A DNA stretch of 45,027 nt from Thermoplasmata archaeon (lineage in GTDB: Archaea; Thermoplasmatota; Thermoplasmata; Methanomassiliicoccales; Methanomethylophilaceae): positions 1-45,027 of the forward strand of contig SUTA01000035.1 of the NCBI GenBank assembly GCA_015063135.1. Reading direction: 5' to 3'. The position numbers were made by a program, and so were the translations under genes. Every line of letters starts with the position of its first letter. The first letter of the stretch is position 1. The notes beneath the pieces were generated by a model that saw nothing but the letters and a program-made list of their open reading frames with translations, did no database searches and was not told the origin of the DNA. Positions 33,878-42,500 of this stretch are shown piece after piece.

Positions 33878-36800
33878 CGGACGCACCCCCCTATCTCCGT
33901 GCCCACGGGGATCCCGAACGACAGCTGGACGCCGCCGTACACCCTCTTCCCGTAGGCCTCGAAGGTAAGCACGCCGTTCTCCACGGTGCCGCTGGTCTTC
34001 TTGACCCCGCCGTGGGAGTAGTAGACGTCCAGGGTCCGGCCGTTGTGCGCATCCCCCACCGCGGCGGATACCCTCAGCGGGAGGTTCGCGTCCACGCCCT
34101 CGCCCTTCACGGTGAGGACCAGGCAGTCGGCCGAGACCGCGTGGTCCCTCCTGCAGGCGTCGACAAGCTCGGCGTACGTGCTCCCGACCTTGCTGACGAA
34201 GGCCGCCTCCAGCGTGGATCCCTCGCCTATCGGCCCGGTGACCGTTATCCCCTTCCCGTTGGACACGGAGCCCTCGGGGTTCTCCGACCATCTCGCCCTG
34301 AGCGTGATGGCGTGATCGTACGGGTACACGGAGCCCTCGGCGAAGGCCTCGTCGCCGTGGTACCATCCGAGGAAGGTGTGCCCGGTCCTCGTCGCCGCCG
34401 GCAGGGGCCCCAGGGGCCTGCCCTCCACGGCGAGGTACCTGCCGTCAACCGGCGCCCCGCCGTTGGGGTCGAAGGAGAGCTCGCTCACCTTGGACCATCT
34501 GGCCACGAGACGGGAGTCGCCGTGGACCGCCGTCTCGTAGGGCACGCATAACGCGTCGCCGAGGTACCACCCGTCGAATTCGAAGCCCTCCCTGACCGGA
34601 TCTGGGATGTACGGCAGCCGGTCCCCCTCGGCGATCGTCCTGACCGTCGTCGCCCCGCCGTTCGCGGGGTTCAGCGTTATCCTCGCGGAATCCGCGTACA
34701 CAGGCAGGAGGACCGTATCGTCCGTTGCTACGAGACCGAAGGACGCCGTTCCGGCGCCCTCCGCCCCCCAGCCCCTCAGATGCTTCCCGTCCGGTGCCGC
34801 CGCGCGGGGCAGGTCCGTCCACGCCCCGCGGGGGACCGTCACGGTGATGTCGCCGGCGTATGCCCTCAGGGTCACGGTGCAGCAGGCCTCCTGCAGGGAC
34901 GCGAAGTTGGGCACTTTGCCCCTTTCCGAGTCCGGGAGCCCCAGGTACCTGTCCACTATCCTCTCGTAGTCCCTCATGTTAACGTTCCCGGCGCGGGCCA
35001 TGGCCAGGAACCTTTCGATTGCCGCCGACACGTCCTCGGCCGTGTACGGGTTCGCGTTCCCGTAGCAGAACAGGGTGGAGTCGTTCCTGATCAGGACGTA
35101 GCCGGACTTGGATATGGTGAAGCTCTGGTAGCAGAACTGCTCCGGGTCAGGCCTGAACTGGGCCGCTATCCGCGGCTTTGCGCCCTTGGAATCCCTTACG
35201 ACGAATACGTCAGCGTACCCGTTGCTGCTGTCCGGATCCTCCCCCTCGTAGACGTGCCCGTACTCCATCATGTAGAGGTAGAGGGCGAAGCCGTTGTCCG
35301 CGGAGGAGTAGGCGGTGGTCAGCATGGGGGTGGACTTGGTCAGGATGTCGAGCTTGGCCCTGGTCCTGATGGACCCGTCGGCGGATATGTCGAGGACCCA
35401 CAGCGGCTCGTCGGTGCCCATGGTCTTCCCGCCGCCCCCTATGTAGATCGTGTCGTTCCATATCACCGCCATGGACTGGGTCGATCCCCACTTGGAATCG
35501 GACTCCCAATACCTGGCCGACTCCCTGTCGAAGCCTTCCGGGGACACCCCGTAGGAGCGGATGACCAGGCGCTGGGCGTCATGCTCGTCGGGGTCCTGGA
35601 CCGAGCGGTCGATGACCCTGGACAGCGGGATGTAGACCCGGCCCTCGTAGAACGTGGCGCCGGACGAGGAGTACTCCCTGTCGAAATGGATCGAGTCCCT
35701 GACGAGGCCCGTGCCCCTCTCCAGCAGGTACGCCGTGGCCCCTCCCGTGGAGAAGCCCTTCTGCACCAGCACCATGGAGTCGCCGAAGAAGGCGGGGGTC
35801 GCGTTGTACCACCCTTCGGACCTCATCATCCATACTGGATCGGCGGACTCGTCGTGCCTGGCTGTGTCCCTGTCCTCCGTGGAGAAGCAGGCGTAGTCCC
35901 CGGAATACGTCCCGAAGAACACCATGCCGTCGAGGTAGGTCACGGTGCCCTGGACCTCTCCCCCGTCCACCGGCGCCCCGACGAACAGCTGCTCCAGCGT
36001 CACCGCGTCATAGGCGCGGAGGACCGTGGTCGTTCCGGTGGATGTGGTGGCGAACAGCTTGCCGTCACCGTACGCCAGGCCCATGTTGAACACCGGCCTG
36101 GACGGGCAGTCCCCCCTGGCGAGGACCTTCCCCGTCTCGATGTCCAGGCGGTAGACGGCGTCGTCCATGCCGTTCCAGTAATAGACCCATTCATCCACGC
36201 ACAGGGCGGATGAGGGGGTCCTCCATACCATCGAGCCGCTCTCCGTCGGATACGAGACCTTCCACTTGAGGGCGAAGCCCCCAGCATCCGTCGGGGTCTT
36301 GGAATCCGTCACGCCGAAGCTCCCCATGTCCCCGCCGAAGTAGGACCACTGGGACGGCGGGGTGCTGGCGGGCTCCCTGTATCCGCCCTGCACATCGCCC
36401 TGTGATCCGCTGCAGCATAGGACGAACTGCGCCAGCTCCTCCGTGGCGAACGCGAATCTGCCGTCCTTGTACACGCCGGGGAGTCTGGCCCCGCCGTTCC
36501 CGACGGCGAGGGCGTAGAGGTCTCCGCCCCTCTCCCCCGCCTTCAGCGCGTAGCGCACGGAGACTTCGCAGCCCCCGGGGACGGCCGCGATCGCCTCCCC
36601 GCCGGCCGTCAGTTCCATGGTGTACCACGGGCGCCCCGCGGCATCGCCGTTCGCGCCGGGATACTCGGACGACTCGACTGCGAAGCGCACCGTCCCCTCA
36701 TCCATCGTCCGCACCGTCCCCTCCGACAGCGTCAAATTGACGTCCCCGACGCCCATCTCGAGCGATCCGCCGGCATCCCTCAGGGCGGCCATGATCTCCG

Positions 36801-37047
36801 CCGGGATGGTCAGCGTCCCGGCGCTCTCGGATATCGCCCTCAGGAGGTATTTCACCCCCTCGTCCTGGGCACCGAGTGCCCCGATCACGTAGGTCCCGTC
36901 CTCCGCCGATATCATGCCGTCCGGATCGGCCCTGACCTCGATCGCTACGGTCTCCTGCCCGCCGCCATCGTATAGCGCAAGCGCGATGCCTGCAACGATG
37001 GCGATGGCCGCAACCATGGCTGCTATCGCTAAGTATCCGCGGTTCAT
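33760..37047 (-). CDS. beta-propeller surface protein with Listeria-Bacteroides-type B-repeats
   Basis: The open frame gives 1095 residues. An N-terminal membrane/export helix (YLAIAAMVAAIAIVAGIALAL) leads to a beta domain (about 30-220) and a PQQ-like propeller (about 230-700) with PSSALCVDEWVYYWNG and KLFATTSTGTTTVLRAYD blades. Then come B-repeats of the InlB type: ITLNPANGGATTVRTIAEGD followed by FDGWYLGDA, and LSFDPNGGAPVDGRYL followed by FLGWYHGDEA. A final beta domain contains VYYSHGGVKKTSG. The real end is probably near 33895; beyond the G6 tract the frame runs 40 more residues of Trp/Arg-rich sequence over the next gene. AGGTGA and a TATA box support the start at 37047, the head of the transport operon. 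Confidence 0.85.
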   Translation of the reverse strand: MNRGYLAIAAMVAAIAIVAGIALALYDGGGQETVAIEVRADPDGMISAEDGTYVIGALGAQDEGVKYLLRAISESAGTLTIPAEIMAALRDAGGSLEMGVGDVNLTLSEGTVRTMDEGTVRFAVESSEYPGANGDAAGRPWYTMELTAGGEAIAAVPGGCEVSVRYALKAGERGGDLYALAVGNGGARLPGVYKDGRFAFATEELAQFVLCCSGSQGDVQGGYREPASTPPSQWSYFGGDMGSFGVTDSKTPTDAGGFALKWKVSYPTESGSMVWRTPSSALCVDEWVYYWNGMDDAVYRLDIETGKVLARGDCPSRPVFNMGLAYGDGKLFATTSTGTTTVLRAYDAVTLEQLFVGAPVDGGEVQGTVTYLDGMVFFGTYSGDYACFSTEDRDTARHDESADPVWMMRSEGWYNATPAFFGDSMVLVQKGFSTGGATAYLLERGTGLVRDSIHFDREYSSSGATFYEGRVYIPLSRVIDRSVQDPDEHDAQRLVIRSYGVSPEGFDRESARYWESDSKWGSTQSMAVIWNDTIYIGGGGKTMGTDEPLWVLDISADGSIRTRAKLDILTKSTPMLTTAYSSADNGFALYLYMMEYGHVYEGEDPDSSNGYADVFVVRDSKGAKPRIAAQFRPDPEQFCYQSFTISKSGYVLIRNDSTLFCYGNANPYTAEDVSAAIERFLAMARAGNVNMRDYERIVDRYLGLPDSERGKVPNFASLQEACCTVTLRAYAGDITVTVPRGAWTDLPRAAAPDGKHLRGWGAEGAGTASFGLVATDDTVLLPVYADSARITLNPANGGATTVRTIAEGDRLPYIPDPVREGFEFDGWYLGDALCVPYETAVHGDSRLVARWSKVSELSFDPNGGAPVDGRYLAVEGRPLGPLPAATRTGHTFLGWYHGDEAFAEGSVYPYDHAITLRARWSENPEGSVSNGKGITVTGPIGEGSTLEAAFVSKVGSTYAELVDACRRDHAVSADCLVLTVKGEGVDANLPLRVSAAVGDAHNGRTLDVYYSHGGVKKTSGTVENGVLTFEAYGKRVYGGVQLSFGIPVGTEIGGCVRCAGAPWWQCWPSWWRRSPWRPWRWPWTTEGGTGRRRTR

Positions 37048-37090
37048 CGACTCACCTTTTTTCCGAAAAGTATGATACCGCTGTGTGCGA

Positions 37091-37100
37091 TAAATAAAAA
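37091..37100 (-). promoter_or_regulatory. TATA box at the head of the surface capture/import operon
   Basis: TTTTTATTTA on the minus strand lies about 45-50 bases before the ATG at 37047; the leader would be about 20 bases and contains AGGTGA about six bases before the start. I see no riboswitch: the leader is too short for a cobalamin riboswitch. The gap 37048-37186 holds nothing else recognisable. Confidence 0.55.
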
Positions 37101-37186
37101 GTCGCAGAATCCGCCCACGAATCCAGCCAAATCGTTGTGCAACGCAGTCCCCAGATGCCCCTCCTGTCATCCGGCACAGGATGGCC

Positions 37187-38023
37187 TCAGAATGCCGATG
37201 CTGGGGAGCACCCCTGCCGCTGCGATCCCCATCGGATGTTGTATGCCAGCACCGCCAACGCGCCGATTATGGCCACCGTCGCGACGATGAGGCTCAGCAT
37301 CAGCATCACATAGCGGAGCACGTCGCTGTCATCCACCCCTTTCCTCTCGAAGAGCCAGGAGAGGAATATCGATGCGAATGAGATACCGCACGACAGCAGG
37401 AAGGGTTTGAAGACCGCAACCTTGCCGCCTATCGCATCCGGGCCCCCGATGCCCCAGTGGTGCACGATGATGTCCGGGAGGACGAGGAACGATACGGTGG
37501 CGATGAGGAGCAGGGTGGCATTGGCCGCCACGACCAGCCATTCTCCCGCCCTCATCCTCCCCATGATGGCGCCGAAGCCGCTACCCTCCATGCCTCCTTC
37601 CTCCAGGTTCCAGCCCGGGACGCTCCGATCGATTCGGATCCTGGCGCATCTGCTCATGTAAACTGATGCCGCCAATATCGAAACGGCCATGACGGCTACC
37701 CCGGCGTACATCCACGGGCCCCCGCATAGCAGGAGACCGACGAACGCCGCCAGGCCCAACATGGCCATCCCGCCCGCCCGGGCCACCTTCCTCCGATTGT
37801 AACGCAGCTTCTCCTCCGGCGACATAGCATTGTATCCGGCCACCGCCCAGGAACCGCTGCCCGTCAGCATGACCGCCGATACCACGGCCAGCACCGGGAA
37901 GACCAGGATCAGCACGTTGTTCGCGGACGGGTCCGGTCCCGTCATCACCAGCGCCAGGACGGCCGCCGCGACCCCCAAGGGCATCACCAGCAGGAACAAC
38001 GCGAGCTTCGCCTCATCTTCCAT
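37187..38023 (-). CDS. membrane protein with DUF3784- and DUF1648-like domains
   Basis: A 278-residue protein with about seven membrane helices. The first half holds an ALFLLVMPLGVAAAVLALVM helix and the DUF3784-like motif GYNAMSPEEKLRYNRRKVAR. The second half contains the DUF1648-like segment VLPDIIVHHWGIGGPDAIGG. Such proteins are found with regulators of cell-envelope stress and antimicrobial resistance in Firmicutes; the function here is unknown. The start at 38023 is preceded by GGAGGTG and by TTAAATAT (38064-38071 on the minus strand); a longer upstream frame would cover the divergent regulator gene and is rejected. It diverges from a TetR-type gene, its likely regulator. Confidence 0.83.
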   Translation of the reverse strand: MEDEAKLALFLLVMPLGVAAAVLALVMTGPDPSANNVLILVFPVLAVVSAVMLTGSGSWAVAGYNAMSPEEKLRYNRRKVARAGGMAMLGLAAFVGLLLCGGPWMYAGVAVMAVSILAASVYMSRCARIRIDRSVPGWNLEEGGMEGSGFGAIMGRMRAGEWLVVAANATLLLIATVSFLVLPDIIVHHWGIGGPDAIGGKVAVFKPFLLSCGISFASIFLSWLFERKGVDDSDVLRYVMLMLSLIVATVAIIGALAVLAYNIRWGSQRQGCSPASAF

Positions 38024-38063
38024 CCTCCGCACCTCCGGGCCGCAGATATCCTTCCCGTTGCGG

Positions 38064-38136
38064 ATATTTAATGGATAGTTACGCGCGCAGTCACCTCCGC
38101 GGAGAAGGTGAGCGCCCGGATACCTCTGCTTTTTAT
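38064..38136. promoter_or_regulatory. divergent promoters with a central palindrome
   Basis: On the minus strand TTAAATAT (38064-38071) serves the DUF3784-like gene. On the plus strand TTTTTAT (38130-38136) lies about 27 bases before the ATG at 38160, predicting a leaderless regulator message. Between them is a perfect 10-bp palindrome CTCCGCGGAG (38095-38104), a possible operator for the TetR-type protein. Confidence 0.4.
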
Positions 38137-38159
38137 CCGCGGACGGCGTGGATTCCACG

Positions 38160-39329
38160 ATGGCGAACAAGAGGAGCGCGATAATCGATGCAACGATAAG
38201 GCGCATAGCTGAGCAGGGAGGCTCCTTCTCCACCGGGCAGGTGGCCTCGGATGTCGGCTGCTCCCAGTCGCTGGTGTTCAAGTACTTCGATTCAAGGGAG
38301 GGGCTCATGGCGGCATGCTTCGACAGGGTGTGCCACGAGCTGAAGCTCGTGCTGAAGGGAGTGAAGATTCCCCCGGAGCTGACGAGGGAGTCGGTGGACT
38401 GCTACATGCTGGACGTATGGGATGCGTACTGCGGCTACCTGGGCTCCAACAGCCACATAGCCAGGGCGTACATGTACTTCGCGAGCACCGGCAGGAGGTA
38501 CCCCCGCGGATACCCATCGGCGGAGGCTGTCCTGAGGGGCATCCTGGGGGCTGACTACGGCCGGATGGAGCAAGTCCATCCCGACTTCGTCTTCGTCGCA
38601 GAGTACATAATCATGTTGTCAAACGCGGTCGCCTCCGGGAAGTTCATCGATTGGAGGGGCGACCCGGATGCGGACGGGAAGCTGGACAGGATCCTCAGGC
38701 ACGGGGTACTGGGACTGTCCAAGGGCGACCGATGCGGGGTGGGCCATGGGCAGCCTGACGGTTACCTACGCCAGGGGCAGGTTCCTGCTGGGAGCGAAGG
38801 AGATATCCATCGAGATCGACGGCATCCTCTACGGCACGATAGTGGGCGGCGGGAGCAGGACGTTCGAGATGCCGGACGGGGAGCACCTTGTCGTGCTCAG
38901 ATACTCGCACGTCACCACGAGGGTGGAGCTCCATCTCTCCGGGGAGGAATCGTTCACGGTGTCCTGGGACAGGACCATGGGAGGGATGCGGATCACGGAG
39001 GAGTTCGAGGGGGACGTGTTCCTCGACCGCCGCGCTTGGAAGTACCTCGCGGCATATTCCATCATGGCCGGCTTCATTGCGGCGCTGGTCGGCCTGGAGA
39101 CCGGGGGGCACATCCCCCGGGGCTGCGTCCTGGCGGGTACGGCCGCAGTGTTGACCATCTCATGTTTGATCCTGGTGCACATCCACCGCAGGATGTCCAA
39201 GACCGTGGTATGGGGCAGGGAGGAGGACCGAGCGCCGGACATGGACGCCCGGACCTGATGCAGATCATAAGAGTTCCATCGGGACATGGGATCCTGCGAT
39301 TATCGTCGAACGACGTCACGCTTGGATGA
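38160..39329 (+). CDS. TetR-type transcription regulator (frame overruns into next gene)
   Basis: The recognisable protein spans about residues 1-195. An N-terminal helix-turn-helix resembles TetR/AcrR: KRSAIIDATIRRIAEQGG, then GQVASDVGCSQSLVFKYFDSR. An all-helical ligand-binding region follows (YMLDVWDAYCGYLGSNSHIA, ARAYMYFASTGRRYP, FVFVAEYIIMLSNAVASGKF). The natural end should be near LGLSKGDR (about 38735). As given, no stop occurs and the frame runs to 39329, giving Gly/Arg/His-rich sequence that is the out-of-frame reading of the membrane-protein gene at 38746. A one- or two-base shift near 38735 would end it at TGA 38756-38758. ATG 38160 fits a leaderless start; GTG 38148 is an alternative. 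Likely represses the divergent gene and itself. Confidence 0.7.
   Translation: MANKRSAIIDATIRRIAEQGGSFSTGQVASDVGCSQSLVFKYFDSREGLMAACFDRVCHELKLVLKGVKIPPELTRESVDCYMLDVWDAYCGYLGSNSHIARAYMYFASTGRRYPRGYPSAEAVLRGILGADYGRMEQVHPDFVFVAEYIIMLSNAVASGKFIDWRGDPDADGKLDRILRHGVLGLSKGDRCGVGHGQPDGYLRQGQVPAGSEGDIHRDRRHPLRHDSGRREQDVRDAGRGAPCRAQILARHHEGGAPSLRGGIVHGVLGQDHGRDADHGGVRGGRVPRPPRLEVPRGIFHHGRLHCGAGRPGDRGAHPPGLRPGGYGRSVDHLMFDPGAHPPQDVQDRGMGQGGGPSAGHGRPDLMQIIRVPSGHGILRLSSNDVTLG
38746..39258 (+). CDS. small membrane protein with N-terminal beta-sandwich-like domain
   Basis: A 170-residue protein. Residues 1-90 are strand-rich (SLTVTYARGRFLLGAKEISI, EIDGILYGTIVGGGSRTFEM, PDGEHLVVLRYS) and resemble DUF2846-like domains in which a short ligand loop precedes a GEH turn. 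Two membrane helices follow (YLAAYSIMAGFIAALVG and VLAGTAAVLTISCLILVHI) and a charged tail. GGGGTGGG just before the ATG is the ribosome site. It overlaps the overrun of the TetR frame by most of its length; codon and residue pattern favour this frame as the real one. Function unknown, possibly part of the same envelope-stress group. Confidence 0.72.
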   Translation: MGSLTVTYARGRFLLGAKEISIEIDGILYGTIVGGGSRTFEMPDGEHLVVLRYSHVTTRVELHLSGEESFTVSWDRTMGGMRITEEFEGDVFLDRRAWKYLAAYSIMAGFIAALVGLETGGHIPRGCVLAGTAAVLTISCLILVHIHRRMSKTVVWGREEDRAPDMDART

Positions 39330-39387
39330 TTGTGATCAAGCTCCATGCTGCGGGAATCCGGATCCCATTTTCAAAATTACAGAAGAG

Positions 39388-39550
39388 TCCGCCCCGAGGG
39401 GCGGTAAGGGGTTTGCGAGGTCCGGCAAGCCGGACCTCGGAGGGGAGATCAGCTCCTCATCATCCTGAGGATGACGACGATCGCCAGGATGACGACCATG
39501 ACCACGAGGACGGCGAGCAGCACCATGATGACGGTGTTGTCCTCCTTCTC
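39388..39550 (-). repeat. repeated 3' end of adhesin gene plus hairpins (copy 1)
   Basis: From about 39388 to 39550 the sequence is nearly identical to 44726-44888 (offset 5338), with only scattered changes. The block covers the twin hairpins after the gene and the code for the C-terminal membrane anchor VIMVLLAVLVVMVVILAIVV. Confidence 0.85.
39389..39439 (-). terminator. twin hairpins after the giant adhesin gene
   Basis: Two hairpins follow the stop at 39449: CGAGGTCCGG-CAAG-CCGGACCTCG (39416-39439, perfect 10 bp) and CCGCCC-CGAG-GGGCGG (about 39389-39404). No T-run separates them. The rest of the 39259-39448 gap has no gene. Confidence 0.55.
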
Positions 39551-42500
39551 CTGCTCGGGGATGTCGGGCTGGTCGACGACGATGTCACCGATGGCGGACA
39601 GGATGACCTGCTTGCCGACCATGTCGGGAGTGACCTCGAAGGTGAGGAGTCCGGACAGGACCTTTCCGTTGAAGGTGATGGTGGCGGTGGTTCCGTCGGC
39701 GTACTTGTAGCCGGGGTCGACGGTCACGGAGACGGTGTGGGCGCCCATCGTTCCAACGATCTCGGCTCCGCTGAAGCGCTTGACGCCGTCGACGTAGATC
39801 GACATTCCGGTACCGACACTGATCACGATTTCAGCTACTCCAGCCTCTCCCTCGAAGAACATGGCCTCTGCGCCGGCAGCACCGATGTTGGGGATGGCGG
39901 CGAACTTCACGCCATTGATGTCCTTCCAATTGGTGACATCGGTCAGTCCGTCCATGTTGTAACCAGGCACGACGATGACGGTGTTCGCGTTGATGACACC
40001 GGTGTCATCGAGGGTGACGGTCCTGATGGCATTTCCTGCGACACCGTAGGCGGTGGCGTAGAGGGTTCCGTTGATGTAGAACTCGGTGGTCTTCAGGTTG
40101 AGCTTCTCTACGATCTGATCATCGACCTCTGCACCCGCGAAGGCGAGGATGTAGTGGGTGGCATCCATGTTCAGGTTCTTTCCGTCGAGAGTGGCGACGG
40201 CTCCGGTGAAGGAGCTCTCGCCGAGCATGACATTGCCGTTGAAGGTGGCGGATGCGGTGCTCTCGGCGTCGTCGTTGATGTACATGGCACCGTAGAGGTT
40301 GAAGGCGCCGATGGCGATCTGTCCGTCGATATAGGCGAGTCCAGAGATGTTGGCTACAGAGGAGGCGGTTCCATTGACAACCATCGCTCCGTCGACATCC
40401 AGGATTCCGTACACGTTGAACTGAGCCTCTCCGTTGGTTGTAACGGTCAGGGTTCCATCGAAAACGGCGAGGGTACCGGCAACGTTTAACGCACCGCGGT
40501 TGGTGATGTTGGTGTTCACGTTGTTGATGAGCTCAGCATCGGTGGCGACGGTGAGGTACTGGTCAGGGGCGACGGTGATGGCCTCAGCTCCGATGACGAG
40601 GGTACCGGATGTGACGGTCAGGGATCCGCTGGTCATGGCGTCGAGGGACATGGTGTAGGCCCCGTTCTTGGCCTTGTCGCTGATGGATCCGGTGAAGGAG
40701 GTGACAGTGACTGTTGCTGCCTCATCCACTCCGTTGGTTCCGTTGATGATGGCGGTGAGCTTTCCGACGTGCTCGCCCTCTCCGAGGATCACGATGGATC
40801 CGCCGGCGACGTCGACGGTTCCGAGGGTGACCTTGGTGTCGGCGTTGATGGTGAGGGTGACTCCGTCGAGCTCGATGGGTGCGGAGGAGTTGTAATCCTG
40901 GGCGATGGTGATCGCGGTGGCTCCCTCCTCGATGGCGTTGTCAAGGGTGGTCAGGACGTTGTAGGTTCCGTCCTTGTAGACGGCTCCGACCAGCTTGGTG
41001 TTGGTGAATTCCTGGGAGGTCTTGTAGATGAAGTTACCGGTGGACTCGATGACCATCTCGTAGTCGGCGACGCCGATGAAGGTAGAGTTGCCAGAGGTGG
41101 CATCGAGGGTTCCGTAGACGGTGACCTTGCTGTTCTTGTTCTGGGCGGTTCCCATGTTGAAGTTTCCGCCGGTGATGAACTTGGCATCGTTGGAGACGAT
41201 GAGGCTCTTCTTGATGGCGAAGGTTCCGGCCTCGATCTCCACGGTGACTCCCGTGGGGACGGTGAGGCTGTCGAGCTCGACATCGCGGACGACGGAGATG
41301 GTCTCTCCGGCGACGGCGTCGTTCAGGGCGGTCTGGAATCCGCAGTACTTCATGTTGCCTGCGGCATCCTCGGAGTAGACGGCGTACAGTTCCTCGGGAA
41401 CATTGTCGCAGACTCCGTCGGCCATGACGATGAGCCTTCCATCGATGGCTGCAAAGACTTCGGGGTCGAGGGTTGCTCCTGCCATGACGGTGAAGGAGAC
41501 GCCCTCGGGGATCACGAAGGAACCGGCGCCAGCAGACTCGATGACGCAGTCGGCGGGCAGGGAGTAGTCTCCGGCGAGGTCGAACTTGTAACCCTCAAGA
41601 CCGACGATAGTAATCGTATAGTCGTCGGCGAGCACGGCGGAGAGAAGTCCTGCGTTGTAGTCGACGATATAGTACACGGGGTTCTCGCTGGCTCCGCCAA
41701 CGATGAAGTGTGCACCGACGATGTTATCGTTGAGGACAAGGAACTTGGAGCTGATCTCACCCTCGACGATGAGGTATGCATCATCATCGACGAGCGCTAC
41801 GATGGCATCGCTGTTGTACGCGAGCTTGTCCTCGGAGTTGATGAAGAAGAATCCTCCCGAGAGGGCGAACGTGGCCTCGTCTTCAACTTCATAACCGGTG
41901 GGCTTGGCCACGGAAGGCACAAGGCTTCCGGAGACCTCGGCGCGCTGGTAGTACATGGAATCTCCGTTCTCATCGATGTATGTGTACTTCACGACCTCGA
42001 TGGTGTAACCAGAGGTTGTGTAGTAGACGGGGATCTCGCCGAGCTTGGAATATTCCCCTGCAAGGGTGTCGATGATAGCAGTGGGGGTTGTGATGGCGAC
42101 ATCGGACAGGAGGTCCTTTCCGGGCTCCGTGACGTAAGCCGCTATCTGTCCGTGGTTGTATTCGATTTCCTCTACTACATCATCAGCACCGCACAGCGTA
42201 CCGGTCACATTGAGGACGGCACCGGCCTTCATCTTGAGGGCGATGACATCTTCTGCGACCTCGCTTTCCACGTCACCGAGGATGACTGTTCCCTTGACAT
42301 CCAGAGTGGAGGACAGGGTGGCGGAGATGATGTTCAGGGTAACGTACTTGGGGACGGTCAGATCCTTGGTGATGGTGGCACCAGCGGTCTCGATGTTCGC
42401 GGGGTACAGGGTATCGGAGATCATGGTAATGTCGCCGGAAAGGTCGATAGCAGAAGAGGAGACGGAGATCCCGAGGCCGTAAACGCCGTTGAGCTCCACG

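Noticed and set aside
37000-37190. cobalamin riboswitch upstream of the import operon
   Set aside because: I looked for one because of the transporter type, but the leader between TATA box and start is only about 20 bases and shows no B12-box-like structure.
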